From NCBI GenBank assembly GCA_949361645.1, contig OX442420.1, positions 1,890,244 to 1,954,243 on the forward strand: 64,000 nt of DNA, given 5' to 3'. The notes under the pieces were generated by a model. That model ran no database searches. It was not told where the DNA came from and worked only from the letters and a program-made list of their open reading frames with translations. A program made the translations under genes and the position numbers. Below, one piece after another: positions 1 to 11,992 of this stretch; position 1 is the first letter of the stretch, and each line of letters starts with the position of its first letter. Source of the stretch: Spongilla lacustris (lineage: Eukaryota > Porifera > Demospongiae > Spongillida > Spongillidae).

Positions 1-933
1 TACAGACAACAGGTATACACATGAACCCACTGCAAATGAAAGGCAACTTCAGTAAGCTTAGTTGTGTTTCTATTTGTTAGTGGCTCCAATGGGGACTGGT
101 AATAAACATGATGGCTCCCCTAAAAGTGTCCGGGTGCCAAGTCCATAGCAGTTTGGGGGGGAGGCTAGCTCCAGTGCTAAGTCCAATTGCAGTGAGGGCT
201 AATGGTTCCACTGGTACCATGTGTTGTGTTAGGAGCAGGGAAGCAGGGAATGTGTGGCTCTGTTGGTACATGTAGTTCAGGGGGCTGGGGTCTCCACTGG
301 CATTATTGTGGGGTGACTGGCTGGACTTGCAGTGTGTCTAGTGGCTCCATTTGAAGTGAGCAGAGGGGCTGGTGGTTCTACTGTGCGGAGCTGGCCCCTA
401 CAGGCCCCTGTTTGTGTGGGGGCTGCTGATGCAACTTGGGGTGGCGTCTTCACTGGATTGGTGGAGGCAACCCCATTGGCCCTGGAATGGTTCCATAAGT
501 CGTGCATGGGCTGCTGACTGCATGGACATGTGAGGCTATTAAGTTCAGTTGTAGGGCACACTTTACAGGTTCCACTGGTATTGTTCACAAGCTTGAGGTG
601 AGGGGGCTGGTGGCTCATCCCAGTGGCCCCTCAACTGCTGACTCAACTTACATGCAGCAATAGAAAGGTAGTGGGGGGGGGGGGGGGGGGTGGGCTGGTT
701 CCAGTGAGTGGGACCTGCTAGGTCCACATGCGGAGTGAGGGTTAATGGTTCATCTGGTAGTGAGGGCATGTGTTATTGATACATGTAGTTAGTGGCTCCC
801 CTAAAATTGTTGGGGATGCCGACTCCATTTGCTGTGTGGGGGCCACATTTCTGCTAGCAGTGTGGGGGTATGATAACTCTATTTGTGAGAAGACTGGTAG
901 CTCCAATGTTTGTGTAGAGCTGCCTACAGGACA
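1..933. repeat. Degenerate G-rich minisatellite, partial leading copy
   Basis: The stretch is built from imperfect short blocks such as GGCTGGTGGCTCCACTGG and GCAGTGTGAGGGCT. Part of it (about 330-850) is collinear with about 1668-2190 and 3712-4240, so it is a shortened copy of the ~2 kb unit that follows. A poly-G run sits near 668-690. Open frames exist on both strands but differ between copies and look like repeat by-products. No gene is seen. Confidence 0.75.
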
Positions 934-2663
934 GGCTAAATGTTCCACTGGTTCCATTGGTAGTGTTTGAAGGGGGGTATGTGTGATTCCATTGCGTACA
1001 TGCACATGTCCCTTGAAATTGTTGCATGGGGTTACTGACTCCATTTACAGTGTGAGGGCTGCCTTCTCCACTGGCATTACGTGGGGGCCACATTGATCCT
1101 CTGGTAGTGTGGCAGCTGGTGCTCCCTTGCTGGCAGTGTACAGTCAGGTTTTGCAGTATTGATTTCACTTGGGTTATTGGTTGCAGGTTCCAAAGGTACG
1201 TAGTGTGTGATTGCAGTGAAGGGGAGTGGTAGTTCTTGGCCCCATTGGCCCCTGGTCTGCTGACGCAACTTGCAGTAAAGGACAGGTAGTGAGAAGAGGG
1301 GGGGTGAGGGGGTGAGAGGGGCAAGGGCTGGCACCAGTGTGTGGTGGGCCTGTTAAGTTGTTCTTGGTACATGTCCCCTGACCAATGAGGAGGGTTGGTG
1401 GTTGTACTGTCCCATTGGCTGATTGGCCCCTCTTTCATTGAAGTACAGGTAGTGGGGGCAAGTACATATACATGTAGTTCATGGTTCCCCTGAAATTCTT
1501 GGGGTTGCTGAATCCATTTGCAGTGTGAGGGCTGGTTTCTCCACTGGCATTATTCTGGGAGCTTGATTGACCACTGGTTGTGTGGCAGCTGATACTTCCT
1601 TGCTGGGCTCCATCTGTGAGAGGGCTCCACTGGTGTAGGCTGCTGTCTGGACTTGCAGTGTGTACTGGTAGAGGGTTTAGTGGCTCCGTTTGAAGTGAGC
1701 AGAGAGGGGCTGGTGGTTCTACTGTGCGGAGCTGGCCTTACAGGCCCCTGTTTGTGTGGGGGCTGCTGACTCAACTTGGGGTGGCGTCTTGACTGACTTT
1801 GTGGAGGCTACCCCATTAGCCCTGGGTAGCTGAGGGTGATCTGTAAGAATGGTTCCATGGGCTGCTGACTGCGGCTATTAAGTTCAGTTGCAGTGTAGAC
1901 TTTACAGGTTCCACTGCTATTGCTCATGAGCTTGCGGTGAGGGGGCTGGTTGTTCTACTATGTGGGGGTCCCAGCTGACTCAACTTGCATTGAACGAAAG
2001 GGGGGGGGGGGGGAGGGGGGGGGGGTTGGCCCCTGGGTGTGGGGCCTGTTAAGTCCACTTGAGGAGTGAGGGCTAATGGTTGATCTGGTAGTGAGGTCAT
2101 CACGTGTTGTTGGTACATGTAGTTCATGGCTCCCCTGAAATGGTTGGGGATGCTGATTCCATTTGCAGCCTGAGGGCTGGCATCTCCCTGGCATTATTGT
2201 GGGGGCTACATCCCTGCTGGCAGTGTGGGGGTCTGATGATCTGTCCGCGAGAGGGCTGGTGTCTCCACTGGCATTGTGGACGCTAGCTCCATTGACCAGG
2301 TTAGCTGGTGGCTCCCTTACTGGAATTATGGGGCCTGTTAATTCCACTTGTTGGCTCCACTATTTGGAATGTGAGGCTATTATTAATAATTTAAATTGCA
2401 GCATGGGGCTTAATGGTTCCAAAGGTATATAGTGTGCACTTGCAGTAAGGGGGCTTGTGGTTCTGCTGTGTGGGGATGGCCTCTTTGGCCCCAGGGCTGC
2501 TGAGGGAACTTGCAGTGACGGGCCTAGCCCCATTAGCCCCTGGCTATGTGGGGTGGGGCTAGTAGCTCTTTTGGTAATTTAGGGGCTGCTCACTCCCTGT
2601 CACTAACACAACCACCATCGTCAGTGTTACGACCGCCATCATCCTTGACCAATGTATCTTGAA
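934..2663. repeat. ~2 kb tandem unit, copy 1
   Basis: From GGCTAAATGTTCC to AATGTATCTTGAA this block is repeated at 2972-4726 with a spacing of about 2035-2060 bp and high identity. It consists of degenerate G-rich minisatellite blocks with a poly-G run near 2000-2030. Its right end carries the reverse complement of the acidic-exon relic described at 4600-4800. Bases 2664-2971 between the copies hold similar G-rich blocks and no gene. Confidence 0.85.
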
Positions 2664-2971
2664 CCAGGGTCAATGAGCACTGTTATGGGGGCCCCATTGA
2701 CCCTCCTGCTGGCAGTGAACGGTCTAATAACACCATATGTGGAAGGGCTGGTGGCTCCACTGGTTGTGCAGCGCTTTTGACTGGACTTGCAGTGTGAGGT
2801 TATTAAGTTCAATTGCAGCTTGGGAGTTAATGGTTCCATTGGCTTGCTATGAGGAAGGCTGGTAGTTGTACTGTGTGGGGATGGTCCCATTAGCCCCCTC
2901 GTTCAGTGAAGGACAGGTAGTGGGAGGGGGTGTTGTAGGGACTGCTAAATAATAAGTTCACTTGCTGTGAG

Positions 2972-4726
2972 GGCTAAATGTTCCACTGGTTCCATTGGTG
3001 GGGCATGTGTGATTCCATTGGTACATGTGCGTACATGCACATGTCCCCTGAAATTGTTGCATGGAGTTACTGACTCCATTTGCAGTGTGAGGGCTGCCTT
3101 CTCCACTGGCATTAAGTGGGGGCCACATTGATCCTCTGGTTGTGTGGCAGCTGGTGCTCCCTTGCTGGTAGTGTGGGGGTCAGGTTTTGCAGTATTGATT
3201 TCACTTGGGTTATTGGTTGCAGGTTCCAAAGGTACGTAGTGTGTGATTGCAGTGAGGGGGAGTGGTAGTTCTTGGCCCCATTGGCCCCTGGTCTGCTGAC
3301 GCAACTTGCAGTAAAGGACAGGTAGTGAGAAGAGGGGGGGTGGGGGGGGGGAGGGACGAGGGCTGGCACCAGTGTGTGGTGGGCCTGTTAAGTTGTTCTG
3401 GTACATGTCCCCTGACCAATGAGGAGGGTTGGTGGTTGTACTGTCCCATTGGCTGATTGGCCCCTCTTTCATTGAAGGACGGGTAGTGGGGGCAAGTACA
3501 TATACATGTAGTTCATGGCTCCCCTGAAATTTTTGGGGTTGCTGAATCCATTTGCAGTGCGAGGGCTGGTTTCTCCACTGGCATTATTCTGGGAGCTCGA
3601 TTAACCACTGTTTGTGTGGCAGCTGGTACTTCCTTGCTGGGCTCCATCTGTGAGAGGGCTCCACTGGTGTGGCCTGCTGTCTGGACTTGCAGTGTATACT
3701 GGTAGAGGGTTTAGTGGCTCCATTTGAAGTGAGCAGAGAGGGGCTGGTAGTTCTACTGTGCGAAGCTGGCCTTACAGGCCCTTGTTTGTGTGGGGGCTGC
3801 TGACTCAACTTGGGGTGGCGTCGTGACTGACACTGTGGAGGCTACCCCATTGGCCCTGGGTAGCTGAGGGTGTTCTGTAAGAATGGTTCCTGGGCTGCTG
3901 ACTGCAGTGTGAGGCTATTAAGTTCAGTTGCAGTGTAGACTTTACAGGTTCCACTGCTATTGTTCATGAGCTTGCGGTGAGGGGGCTGGTTGTTCTACTG
4001 TGTGGGGGGTCCCAGCTGACTCAACTTGCATTGAACGAAAGGGGGGGGGGGGGGGGGGGGGGGGGAGTTAGCCCCTGGGTGTGGGGCCTGTTAAGTCCAC
4101 TTGCGGAATGAGGGCTAATGGTTGATCTGGTAGTGAGGTCATCACATGTTGTTGGTACATGTAGTTCATGGCTCCCCTGAAATGGTTGGGGATGCTGATT
4201 CCATTTGCAGCCTGAGGGCTGGCATCTCCCTGGCATTATTGTGGGGGCTACATCCCTGCTGGCAGTGTGGAGGTCTGATGATCTATCTGCGAGAGGGCTG
4301 TGTCTCCACTGGCATTGTGGACGCTAGCTCCATTGACCAGGTTAGCTGGTGGCTCCCTTGCTAGAATTATTGGGCCTGTTAATTCCTCTTGTTGGCTCCA
4401 CTATTTGGAATGTGAGGCTATTATTAATAATTTAAATTGCAGCATGGGGCTTAATGGTTCCAAAGGTATATAGTGTGCACTTGCAGTAAGGGGGCTTGTG
4501 GTTCTGCTGTGTGGGGATGGCCTCTTTGGCCCCAGGGCTGCTGAGGGAACTTGCAGTGAAGGGCCTAGCCCCATTAGCCCCTGCCTATGTGGGGGTGGGG
4601 CTGGTGGCTCTTTTGGTAATTTAGGGGCTGCTCACTCCCTATCACTAACACAACCACCATCTTCAGTGGTACGACCGCCATCACTACCTTTCTCAATCTC
4701 TCCATCCTCGTCCAATGTATCTTGAA
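2972..4726. repeat. ~2 kb tandem unit, copy 2
   Basis: This is the second copy of the unit at 934-2663, with small indels. It keeps about 22 bases near its right end that copy 1 has lost. A poly-G run lies at about 4040-4066. The right end runs straight into the acidic-exon relic. No protein-coding gene is supported in the unit itself. Confidence 0.85.
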
Positions 4727-4820
4727 TATCGATCGTCGTATTCGTACAGTTCGAACTCATCCGCCGACTGATTCAGTGAAACTCGACGAGCTCGCGTTCA
4801 CTCGTGTTATACGTCACCAT
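4600..4820 (-). pseudogene. Acidic-exon relic, minus strand copy
   Basis: Read on the minus strand, this stretch encodes an acidic segment with the order SADEF, ELYEYDD, then in another frame DEDGEIEKGSDGG and TTEDGG. It matches 11540-11690 (plus strand) over about 150-200 bp, a shortened copy ends near 2663, and a diverged copy lies at 30960-31025. In every case the acidic segment adjoins minisatellite or degenerate repeat DNA. The frame is broken by a one-base shift, so I call it a relic. I do not recognise the parent gene. Confidence 0.5.
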
Positions 4821-4949
4821 ATCGTTTATCTACACCGAAAAACAACCGTAAGTCTATACTACAATTCAGCCGCCCGTTTGTTTGGTGACCTTATAGGTGT
4901 GGTTATCACGCCCTATAGGAATAGTTGAATATTCATGCACTCCGGAGAA

Positions 4950-5260
4950 TGGAAACTGTTCCGTGCACATATAAAGGCGCGATTCGAGCGGGAAACGTGT
5001 ACTTACTTTGCACAGCTGTTTCTCCGTAACGGATGGCATGAAAATTAACGAACAGAACAAATCAATAGGTATAGGACCTCCCTACCTACAAACCGATTTT
5101 GAAGCGATTTGATTACTCCTACCGAATGTTATGGTGGGTTTGAACCCGGTGGGGTATCGGACGTTGCAATACTGGCACGGAGTAAGTGCAAGACCCCAAA
5201 TTATACTTTAGCATACAGAAATGGTGTAGTATGAAGTGCTGAAAATAGGAAGTCAAGAGC
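4950..5260 (+). repeat. Interspersed repeat X, copy 1
   Basis: Hallmarks are ATTAACGAACAGAACAAAT near 5045 and GGGTTTGAACCCGGTGGGGT near 5140. Other copies lie at about 10160-10500 (inverted), 10535-10870 (direct) and 11010-11330 (inverted). Together with the acidic exon it forms inverted ends around 4.6-5.3 kb and 11.0-11.7 kb. Confidence 0.8.
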
Positions 5261-6533
5261 TCAAACCGTGTGGAAGATATAGCGCTTTGAATTGGATGTT
5301 ATATATATAAATTCACAAGCATCAAAATCGCATAGAACATTCCATATATATATATATACCGGTATAGAAGCCCGCCGGCCGCCGAAACACAAGTTACATA
5401 TTAAAAGTGTGAACGTTATTAACTCCCACTCCAAACCATGATAAAACAAATTAATCATGTATTGGTGTAACGAGACCAAGACTTAATCTTTAATAGGCAG
5501 AGAACTCAGCATACAGAAAAACTCTATTCATCACTCACATGCACAACTTATATAGTTATATAATATAGTTAAGAATGTTCTAGAACAGGCAGGCTTAAAC
5601 TTGCACTGGAGTGTTGATTGACCAGCTGACTAAGGTGATGATGACCTCTCAGGTCGTTACATAGGTTATGGAAAAATACCTGTTCCGAGGAGATCTCATC
5701 ATAGTTATCATTCATTTTTGCTAGCATGAAAATTCCCAGCATCCACCTATCAACTACTGTTGTAACTTTACGTACAAGCAATATACAGTTATTGCTTTAG
5801 CCTGTAAAAGGTCTCCTGCATGGCCGCCGTTTTGTTTGCTTAGTTTTCGGGATCTTTAAACTGATATACAAACAACTGATACCCCGACGTCGGGGGTGCT
5901 TACAGCGCTTCCCCATGATACTTCCTACCTTCATCCTGGCCCCAACCTTCTAGAAATGCTGGGGGCGCCCATGTTTGTGTTTGTCTAATACACTGTGTAG
6001 GCGTAGAACTAAGATTGGTTGAATCAAGAACATTTAATAAAGTGTCCATGGTTGAATTAAGCTAGCTGACCCCGCCTTTTGTATAGAGTCTAATTCAACT
6101 TTTGCTGATCTGGGCCCGCTGTAGCTTTGGATGTTCTTTATACTGTTGCGCTTGAACCTGTATTATCAGAAGTGCATGCAAGTTTCAGTTGGAGTCTGCT
6201 GCATGTGGGAACTGGTGAGTGATGCTTTAAAAGCGCGCTATACAGCAATGTACGTTTAAAACGGTTTCCTGCAAGTTGATTCACCCGGATCACTTTTGGC
6301 AACCCGGAACAATTTTAGCAACCAAAAGTGGTCCGGGGTCGGACCAATTTTGGCAGCTTCTTATTATCTTTTGTTCTCGGAGTCCGCGGGTCGCGTTGTG
6401 TGATCATAAAGTATCAAAACCGATCTCCGCAATTAAATTATGATTCGTGATAGTGTAATCATAACAGTGGCTAAATTTGTATCGGATGATATAGAATGTA
6501 CTCGGTCCATGGAATTTTATAATGAAACACAAT

Positions 6534-6947
6534 TTACATGTACAAACAGAAGAATAGAATAAGTTTCTTTTTGTATAAATTTGTCAGTTGGTCGTACGTG
6601 ACGTTACAGATTTGCTCCACTGAACTACTTGATTTGTTGCAATGTGTACACGCCTGCATAAAAAATACACGTACATGTATCAATCATCAAGAATCAATTT
6701 CCGATCATTGCACACTTACCCATGCAGAAAAATCATTACTTATCGCGGAAAGGATATTTCCCATGGCTGTCGAGTTGCATGCGCTTCCATTAGGACAGTG
6801 CTTTATCGTGTCGTTCATATACCATAGTACTCTGCATACTGATGTGATGGTGTCGTGGCATGTTGAATCAGCCTGTCGTCTTTGAATAGGGTGACATATA
6901 ATACCTCCTATGATGGTCAGCACAAGGAGACTTAGAAGGTTAGACAT
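6534..6947 (-). CDS. Small secreted cysteine-rich protein, two exons (copy A)
   Basis: Exon 1 is 6720-6947 (76 codons) and exon 2 is 6534-6653, separated by a 66 bp intron (6654-6719) with donor GTAAGTG and acceptor TTATGCAG; phase is 0. The product is about 115 residues. It starts MSNLLSLLVLTIIGGI, a typical signal peptide, and a QRR near residues 22-24 could be a processing site. The mature part has seven cysteines in both arm copies (around residues 30, 38, 51, 57, 78, 81 and 92) plus N-glycosylation-type sites at NDT and NST. In this copy the last codons run on into a lysine-rich, hydrophobic tail containing one more cysteine, whereas copy B stops after NLYN. A TATA box lies 67 bp upstream. 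I recognise no known family. A secreted peptide, toxin-like or defence factor is possible but unproven. Confidence 0.6.
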
Positions 6948-7013
6948 GGTACAATGTTGCCTTTGAAATGTAGCTACACGACTGATATGGACCAAAGTAG
7001 TGAACATCAAACG

Positions 7014-7020
7014 TTATATA
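7014..7020 (-). promoter_or_regulatory. TATA box of secreted-protein gene copy A
   Basis: The minus strand reads TATATAA 67 bp before the ATG at 6947. The same element stands at the same distance in copy B. Confidence 0.5.
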
Positions 7021-10000
7021 CACTATATTTATTATAAGGGGCATCACCGCCGATTGCATTTAAGTGCATCAGGAGGACTCATAAGGCCCTGGGATGTATT
7101 ATGCGGAGGTAAATCAGGAAGGAAGATTGGTGTAGGGTTGCATAGGAAACTACCTGCTAAATTTCCTTTGCATGAATTAGACGATGCCCGGTCAGTGCAG
7201 TTAGCGGCTTGAAATCCTAATCGTGTCGATTTGTTTAGTTTTTGTGTAATTAAAGTGATTAAATTGACATGAGATAAAAATTTATCTCAATGTTAAATGT
7301 AGTGCATAAACCAAAATGGAATAATAGTAATATCTGGGTATTTCCGAGTCGTACGTTGGTTTAACAACAAAGTAAAGTGCACTTGTACTCATCATGTATA
7401 CATACAATTCAGGCATTTCTTCTCATAGTACATATATCTGATTGATAAAACTAGATCTTTCATGCATTGGTATTTCATTTTCTTAAACAAAAGCGCATGT
7501 AATATGTCTAGGAAAATTAAGGAGCCGTGTTCTATAAGCAATATTAAATTGTATAAACTCTTCCATTTCAATTGCTCTACGCACAATGGGTGCAATGTAC
7601 TCCAAGCGGCGCCATACATTTACATACATGTACTTTGCTGGCGTACAAATCATGACCACAACCGTAAATGCATGCGGCTTCCTCCATATAAGCATGGTAT
7701 TGCTAGGCAACATCACAGTGTACACTTGAAATCAATACGCATTGCTAGTAAGCCTACCGCGGTTTACTAGGAATAATTTCAATTAATGTTTACGTGCATG
7801 TGTTTGAGCTATGGCTTCCTTTTAGATGTTTGGCTTTATTCATGCGGCTTCTGACACAAATGATGGCTATAACTGCTATCCCCCTTATTAATACGCAGAA
7901 CAAATAATTATGGTGCATTCAAGATGATGCCAATCCAGTATTCATGTCGTGTTCCTACACATCTAGTTGCATGATCAATTGAATAGACACATCATTGGAG
8001 TACAGCAGTAACATATTACTCAGATATACGGTTGAGATGGAACATGTTTTAAGGCTCAAATGGGTCTTTTCTATGTGCAAGTTAAGAGCCAAATAAATAC
8101 AAATGAAATTATGCATGCTGAAGAAATTTTTTAAAATAAAAGAATTCCAATCAGTAAATTGTTTAGAATGCATACGATTAAAGTAATGGCTAATAGCGTT
8201 TATTGTATAGCATCTACATTGGATTAGGCCGATGGCACAGTTTATAACAAAGTTTGAGAGATGCTCCAATGCTTGGCAATGATACTACTGCAATAGGAAC
8301 ATATTGACACGATGCACAGTGCATGGACACGCCCCTGATCGATTGAAACCATTCAGCACAATGCCGTGTACTTCACTACATTTTGTTTCATATCAGGACA
8401 ACCGTAGCGTATATGCTACATAATTATTATAATTATAATTATAATTATATTTAGCTACACAGTGAATTAGAAATACATGTGTCCCTTCATTTCAAAGTTA
8501 AGATGATAATGAACTACTAAATGAAGTACCGAATGAAGAGGAATGTTTTCCACGTCGAAATTTACTGACTAGAATAATTCCTCACAATGAATCTTGTGTC
8601 CGTATCTCCTCCAATGAAAATCACTGGCCTTTAGTCATTTGCTTATACATGCAATCATACATGTATTTCCTGTACATACATGCAGTTGATTAGTCAATTG
8701 TTTAACTAGTTGCAATAAACTGATAACGTGATGTAAAAAAAAAATCCCTATGCAAATGTAATACTACGCAAATTAAAAAATACAGGAAATTTTATTTTAT
8801 TTTATATTTTTAAATAGAAACTTGCTTTGGGTTTGACTAATATAGTCGTTGTCGTATCCCCTCCCATTATTCTCCAACTTATTCTCCTGTTACTTCCTCA
8901 TATCTTGTTCCCACTGAATACTGTGGGTATCTTGCCACGCATCCCAGTTTAATAATTCTAATATACTTGCAGCATGCAGTTACAAGTACCCGGCAGTGTA
9001 TAGCAAAGAATAAGATGGAGAATAAAGGATCTGGTTACGAGAACATGCAGCTATATATTAGACAAACACAAAGCGGCTCCTTATGTTCTTCTGTCATTCA
9101 TATAACCATACACATACACATGTTGCACATACATGTATAAGTGCACGTTGCTAGGAACCGCCGGGATATAGTTATTAACATTCCGGATATCAGCCTCACC
9201 AAGCTGATTAAAAAGAAGCCAAAGGACCGGCCGGGCGTCAGTCGTTCTGATGCATGCATGCTTCCGTTTGTAGCTAGGAGAGAGATCTGATATGTTATTA
9301 ATAAGTACATGTACCATCAGCATGCACTTTGCCTACATCCTTGACTCGGTAGTTTTACGTATTTAATCCAGATCCTGCAGTACGTATCAACGACCCAGGA
9401 TATATACTTTAGATTAATTCATATAAATAAAAGTCTGAAGGAAAAGTTAATTGGATATAGAATATATCAATAAGTGTATAAGATCGTGAATGTTGGATAG
9501 CAACAAGAGTGCACAAAATGGCCAAGAAAATTACTAGAAATGCTAATATATTCGCGCTGGTGGTTTTTATGCTGTTCAGCAAATTAATTTATAAGTGCAC
9601 ATCCACTTATCTCCGTTATTAACGAGAACAGCGGCTCACGCACATGGATGATGACTACAGGGGCGGATTCAGGCATGTGACCTTTTCCATTGTGTTTTAG
9701 AGGATTCAGTATTTTCATTCAGTTTTACAAATTTCAATTTCCGTGAGTGGATATACTTTTTTCTGATTGCTAACTAAGCTAAGCGTCAGATGGCAATTGT
9801 AGGCCTATTTGCGAGCATGTCATTAATCATTCTAGACCATAAGTCGAAACTATATGCATACATGTTTAATAAACAAGCTTGATTGATTAATCTGTATGCG
9901 CGCGCGTTAGTGCTGAAAAATAAATGGAACAGAGCAGCATAGAGCTTCCGTGCCAAAGTGCGGGGGTGGGTTTTTTAATCATTTTCTATATATTAATATA

Positions 10001-10120
10001 TGTAACCTCCTTTATTAATATTAGTGGCAGCAAAATAAGAGGAAGTATGCAATAGCTCTATGCGGCTTGATATGCTTTACTTTATGTTTTTGTATTCCGG
10101 TGTCATATATATATATATAT

Positions 10121-10942
10121 ATGGGACAGTATCCGCGAAACTTTCGTACGTTTTATAACATTATAAAACAATAGTGTAATAACGTTTGAATCACTATATC
10201 TTCCGAACGTTAAGCGTTATTGACATTCTATTTTCAGCACTTCATACTACACCATTTCTCTATGACAAAATACATTTTGGAGTCTTGCAGTTGCTCCGTA
10301 CCAGCATTGCAACGTTCGATACCCCACCGGGTTCAAAGCCACCATAACTTTCGATAGGAGCAATCAAATCGCTTCAAATTCGGTTTGTAGGTAGAGAGGT
10401 CCTATACCTATCTACCTGTTCTGTTCGTTAATTTTTATGCCATCCGTTACAGAGATACAGTTGAGCAAACTACGTGTGCGTTTTCCCGCTTGATTCGCGC
10501 CAATGATATAACCACCGCCTCCCCATACATTGAGCGAGAAGCGGTTTGCCCAAATCATTGGCGCTAATCAAGCGGGAAAAAATGCACGTAGTTTGTTCAA
10601 CTGTATCTCCATAACGGATGATATAAAAATTAACGAACAGAACAAATCGATAGGTATAGGACCTCTCTACCTACAAACCGAATTTGAAGCGATTTGATTG
10701 CTCCTATCGAAAGTTATGGCGGGTTTGAACCCGGTGGGGTATCGAACGTTGCAATGCTGACAAGGAGCAAGTGCAAGACTCCAAAATGTATTTTGTCATA
10801 GAGAAATGGTGTAGTATAAAGTGTTGAAAATAGGATGTCAATAATGTTTACTGTTCGGAAGATATATAGCGATTCAAACGTTATAACACTATTATCTTAT
10901 AATGATATAAAACGTACGAAATTTTCGCGGATACTGTCCCAT
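10121..10942. mobile_element. Foldback element ending ATGGGACAGT
   Basis: Both ends are ATGGGACAGTATCCGCGAAA in inverted orientation, and the arms (10121-10507 and 10548-10942) are imperfect reverse complements built around repeat X. The spacer is about 40 bp. AT repeats flank the left end. There is no transposase, so it would be non-autonomous. Confidence 0.75.
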
Positions 10943-10949
10943 AAAATTA

Positions 10950-11345
10950 TATGGGACAGTTCACGACAAAATGAGCCTTCGTATATATATATAAAATGTT
11001 ATAAAATTCCCTTATGTTTGAATCGCTATAATTTCTGAACGGTAAAAGCTATCAACTTCCTATTTTCAGCACTTCATACTACGCCATTTCTCTATTGTAA
11101 GATACATTTTGGAGTCTTGCACTTGCTCCGTACCAGTATTGCAATGTTCGATACCCGACCGGGTTCACACCCGCCATAACTTTAGGTAGGAGTAATGAAA
11201 TCGCTTCAAATTTGGTTTGTAGGTAGAGAGGTCCTATACCTATCGATTTGTTCTGTTCGTTAATTTTTATGTCATCCGTTACGGAGATACAGCGGCGCAA
11301 AGTTGGTACACGTTTCCCGCTCGAATCGCGCCGTTGTACGTGCGA
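10950..11345 (-). repeat. Interspersed repeat X, inverted copy beside a second ATGGGACAGT end
   Basis: It starts with ATGGGACAGTTCACGAC directly after the foldback element and continues into a copy of repeat X in reverse orientation. A 100-residue frame on the minus strand (11079-11381) covers it, but the other copies of the repeat do not keep that frame. Confidence 0.7.
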
Positions 11346-11517
11346 GGCCCGCTTCCATTCATCAAAGACATGAATATGCAACTACTTCCTGTGGGCCGAG
11401 ACTTTGATAACTTATAGCCACACCCATACTGCGCTAGCTAGATCTGATGGGTAAGTATTTAATGCATCGTCCCTGTCACAGTTGTTATTCGTTATCTCCT
11501 ATGTAGATAACGGATAT

Positions 11518-11692
11518 GGCGACGTCCACTGAAGACAACACGCTCGCAAGAGTTTCAATCGGCGGACGAGTTCGAGCGGTACGGATACGACGATCGATAT
11601 TCAAGATACATTCGACGAGGTGGGGAGATTGAGAACGGTAGTGACGGCAGTTATACTACTGACGATGGTGGTTGTACATGCAGCCCCTAAAT
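11518..11692 (+). pseudogene. Acidic-exon relic, plus strand copy
   Basis: One frame reads QSADEFERYGYDD, then GGEIENGSDGS, then TTDDGG and stops at TAA near 11692. An ATG at 11518 opens a different frame. It is the inverted counterpart of 4600-4820, with related copies near 2663 and 30960. Its neighbours are a C-rich degenerate repeat and the exons at 11993 and 12560, so these may be pieces of one gene. Function is unknown. Confidence 0.45.
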
Positions 11693-11992
11693 GACTAAGC
11701 CCTAGTCTCGTACCCAGACCCTGATTCCCACAGCTGCGGATGGACACCAGCCCCACCCCCACATATGCCTCACTGCATTGCAGCGGCCCCGCATAACCAA
11801 CAGCAGACGCCACCAACCCGCACTACCTATGGAACCACCTGCCCATATCAGACCCTACACACGAGCCACAAACTAACCAGTGGGGTCAGCCTCCACAATG
11901 GTATACCAGTGGAAACACTGCTATCCCTCTCGCTGCAAATGGAGTTGGCAGCCCCCCACAATTTCAATCAAGGGAAGCCACACAAGAACTAA
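11693..11992 (+). repeat. C-rich degenerate minisatellite
   Basis: This resembles the reverse complement of the 1-4.7 kb repeat, with blocks such as CCAGTGGAAACACTG and CTGCAAATGGAG. It lies between the acidic-exon relic and the exon starting near 11993, where it could act as intronic DNA. The open frame at 11765-11992 is a repeat by-product. Confidence 0.6.

Larger units (their letters stand above)
5364..9887 (-). repeat. Left arm of 4.5 kb inverted repeat
   Basis: The arm is the near-identical reverse complement of 18262-22811; paired coordinates sum to about 28150-28180 along the whole length. Differences are scattered single bases and short indels, for example seven extra bases near 5377. 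The arm contains the small secreted-protein gene at 6534-6947, a fragment starting GGGCGCCCCCAGC near 5960-5975 (inverted), and AT-rich DNA. Apart from that gene no frame is convincing. Diverged fragments of the same module recur between 23.5 and 46 kb. Confidence 0.95.

Noticed and set aside
854..1438. 194-residue proline/serine/threonine-rich minus frame, also at 2945-3472
   Set aside because: The frame is not kept over the full length in the second copy, and the DNA is a degenerate minisatellite.
5569..5781. 70-residue frame repeated at 22400-22612
   Set aside because: There are only two copies, in the near-identical arms, with no diverged copy to show selection and no recognisable domain.
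7483..7725. 80-residue frame conserved in both arms (MYTVMLPSNTML...)
   Set aside because: Conservation follows from the recent duplication. More diverged copies near 28.4 and 38.1 kb shorten it by stops or alter it.
9081..9323. 80-residue frame repeated at 18828-19070 and 44943-45191
   Set aside because: It overlaps another open frame of equal quality in a different phase and has no motif; it reflects copied DNA.
11079..11381. Minus-strand frame over repeat X (KINEQNKSIGIGPLYLQ)
   Set aside because: Other copies of the repeat at 4950, 10160 and 10535 carry stops in the same frame, so a coding role is not supported.
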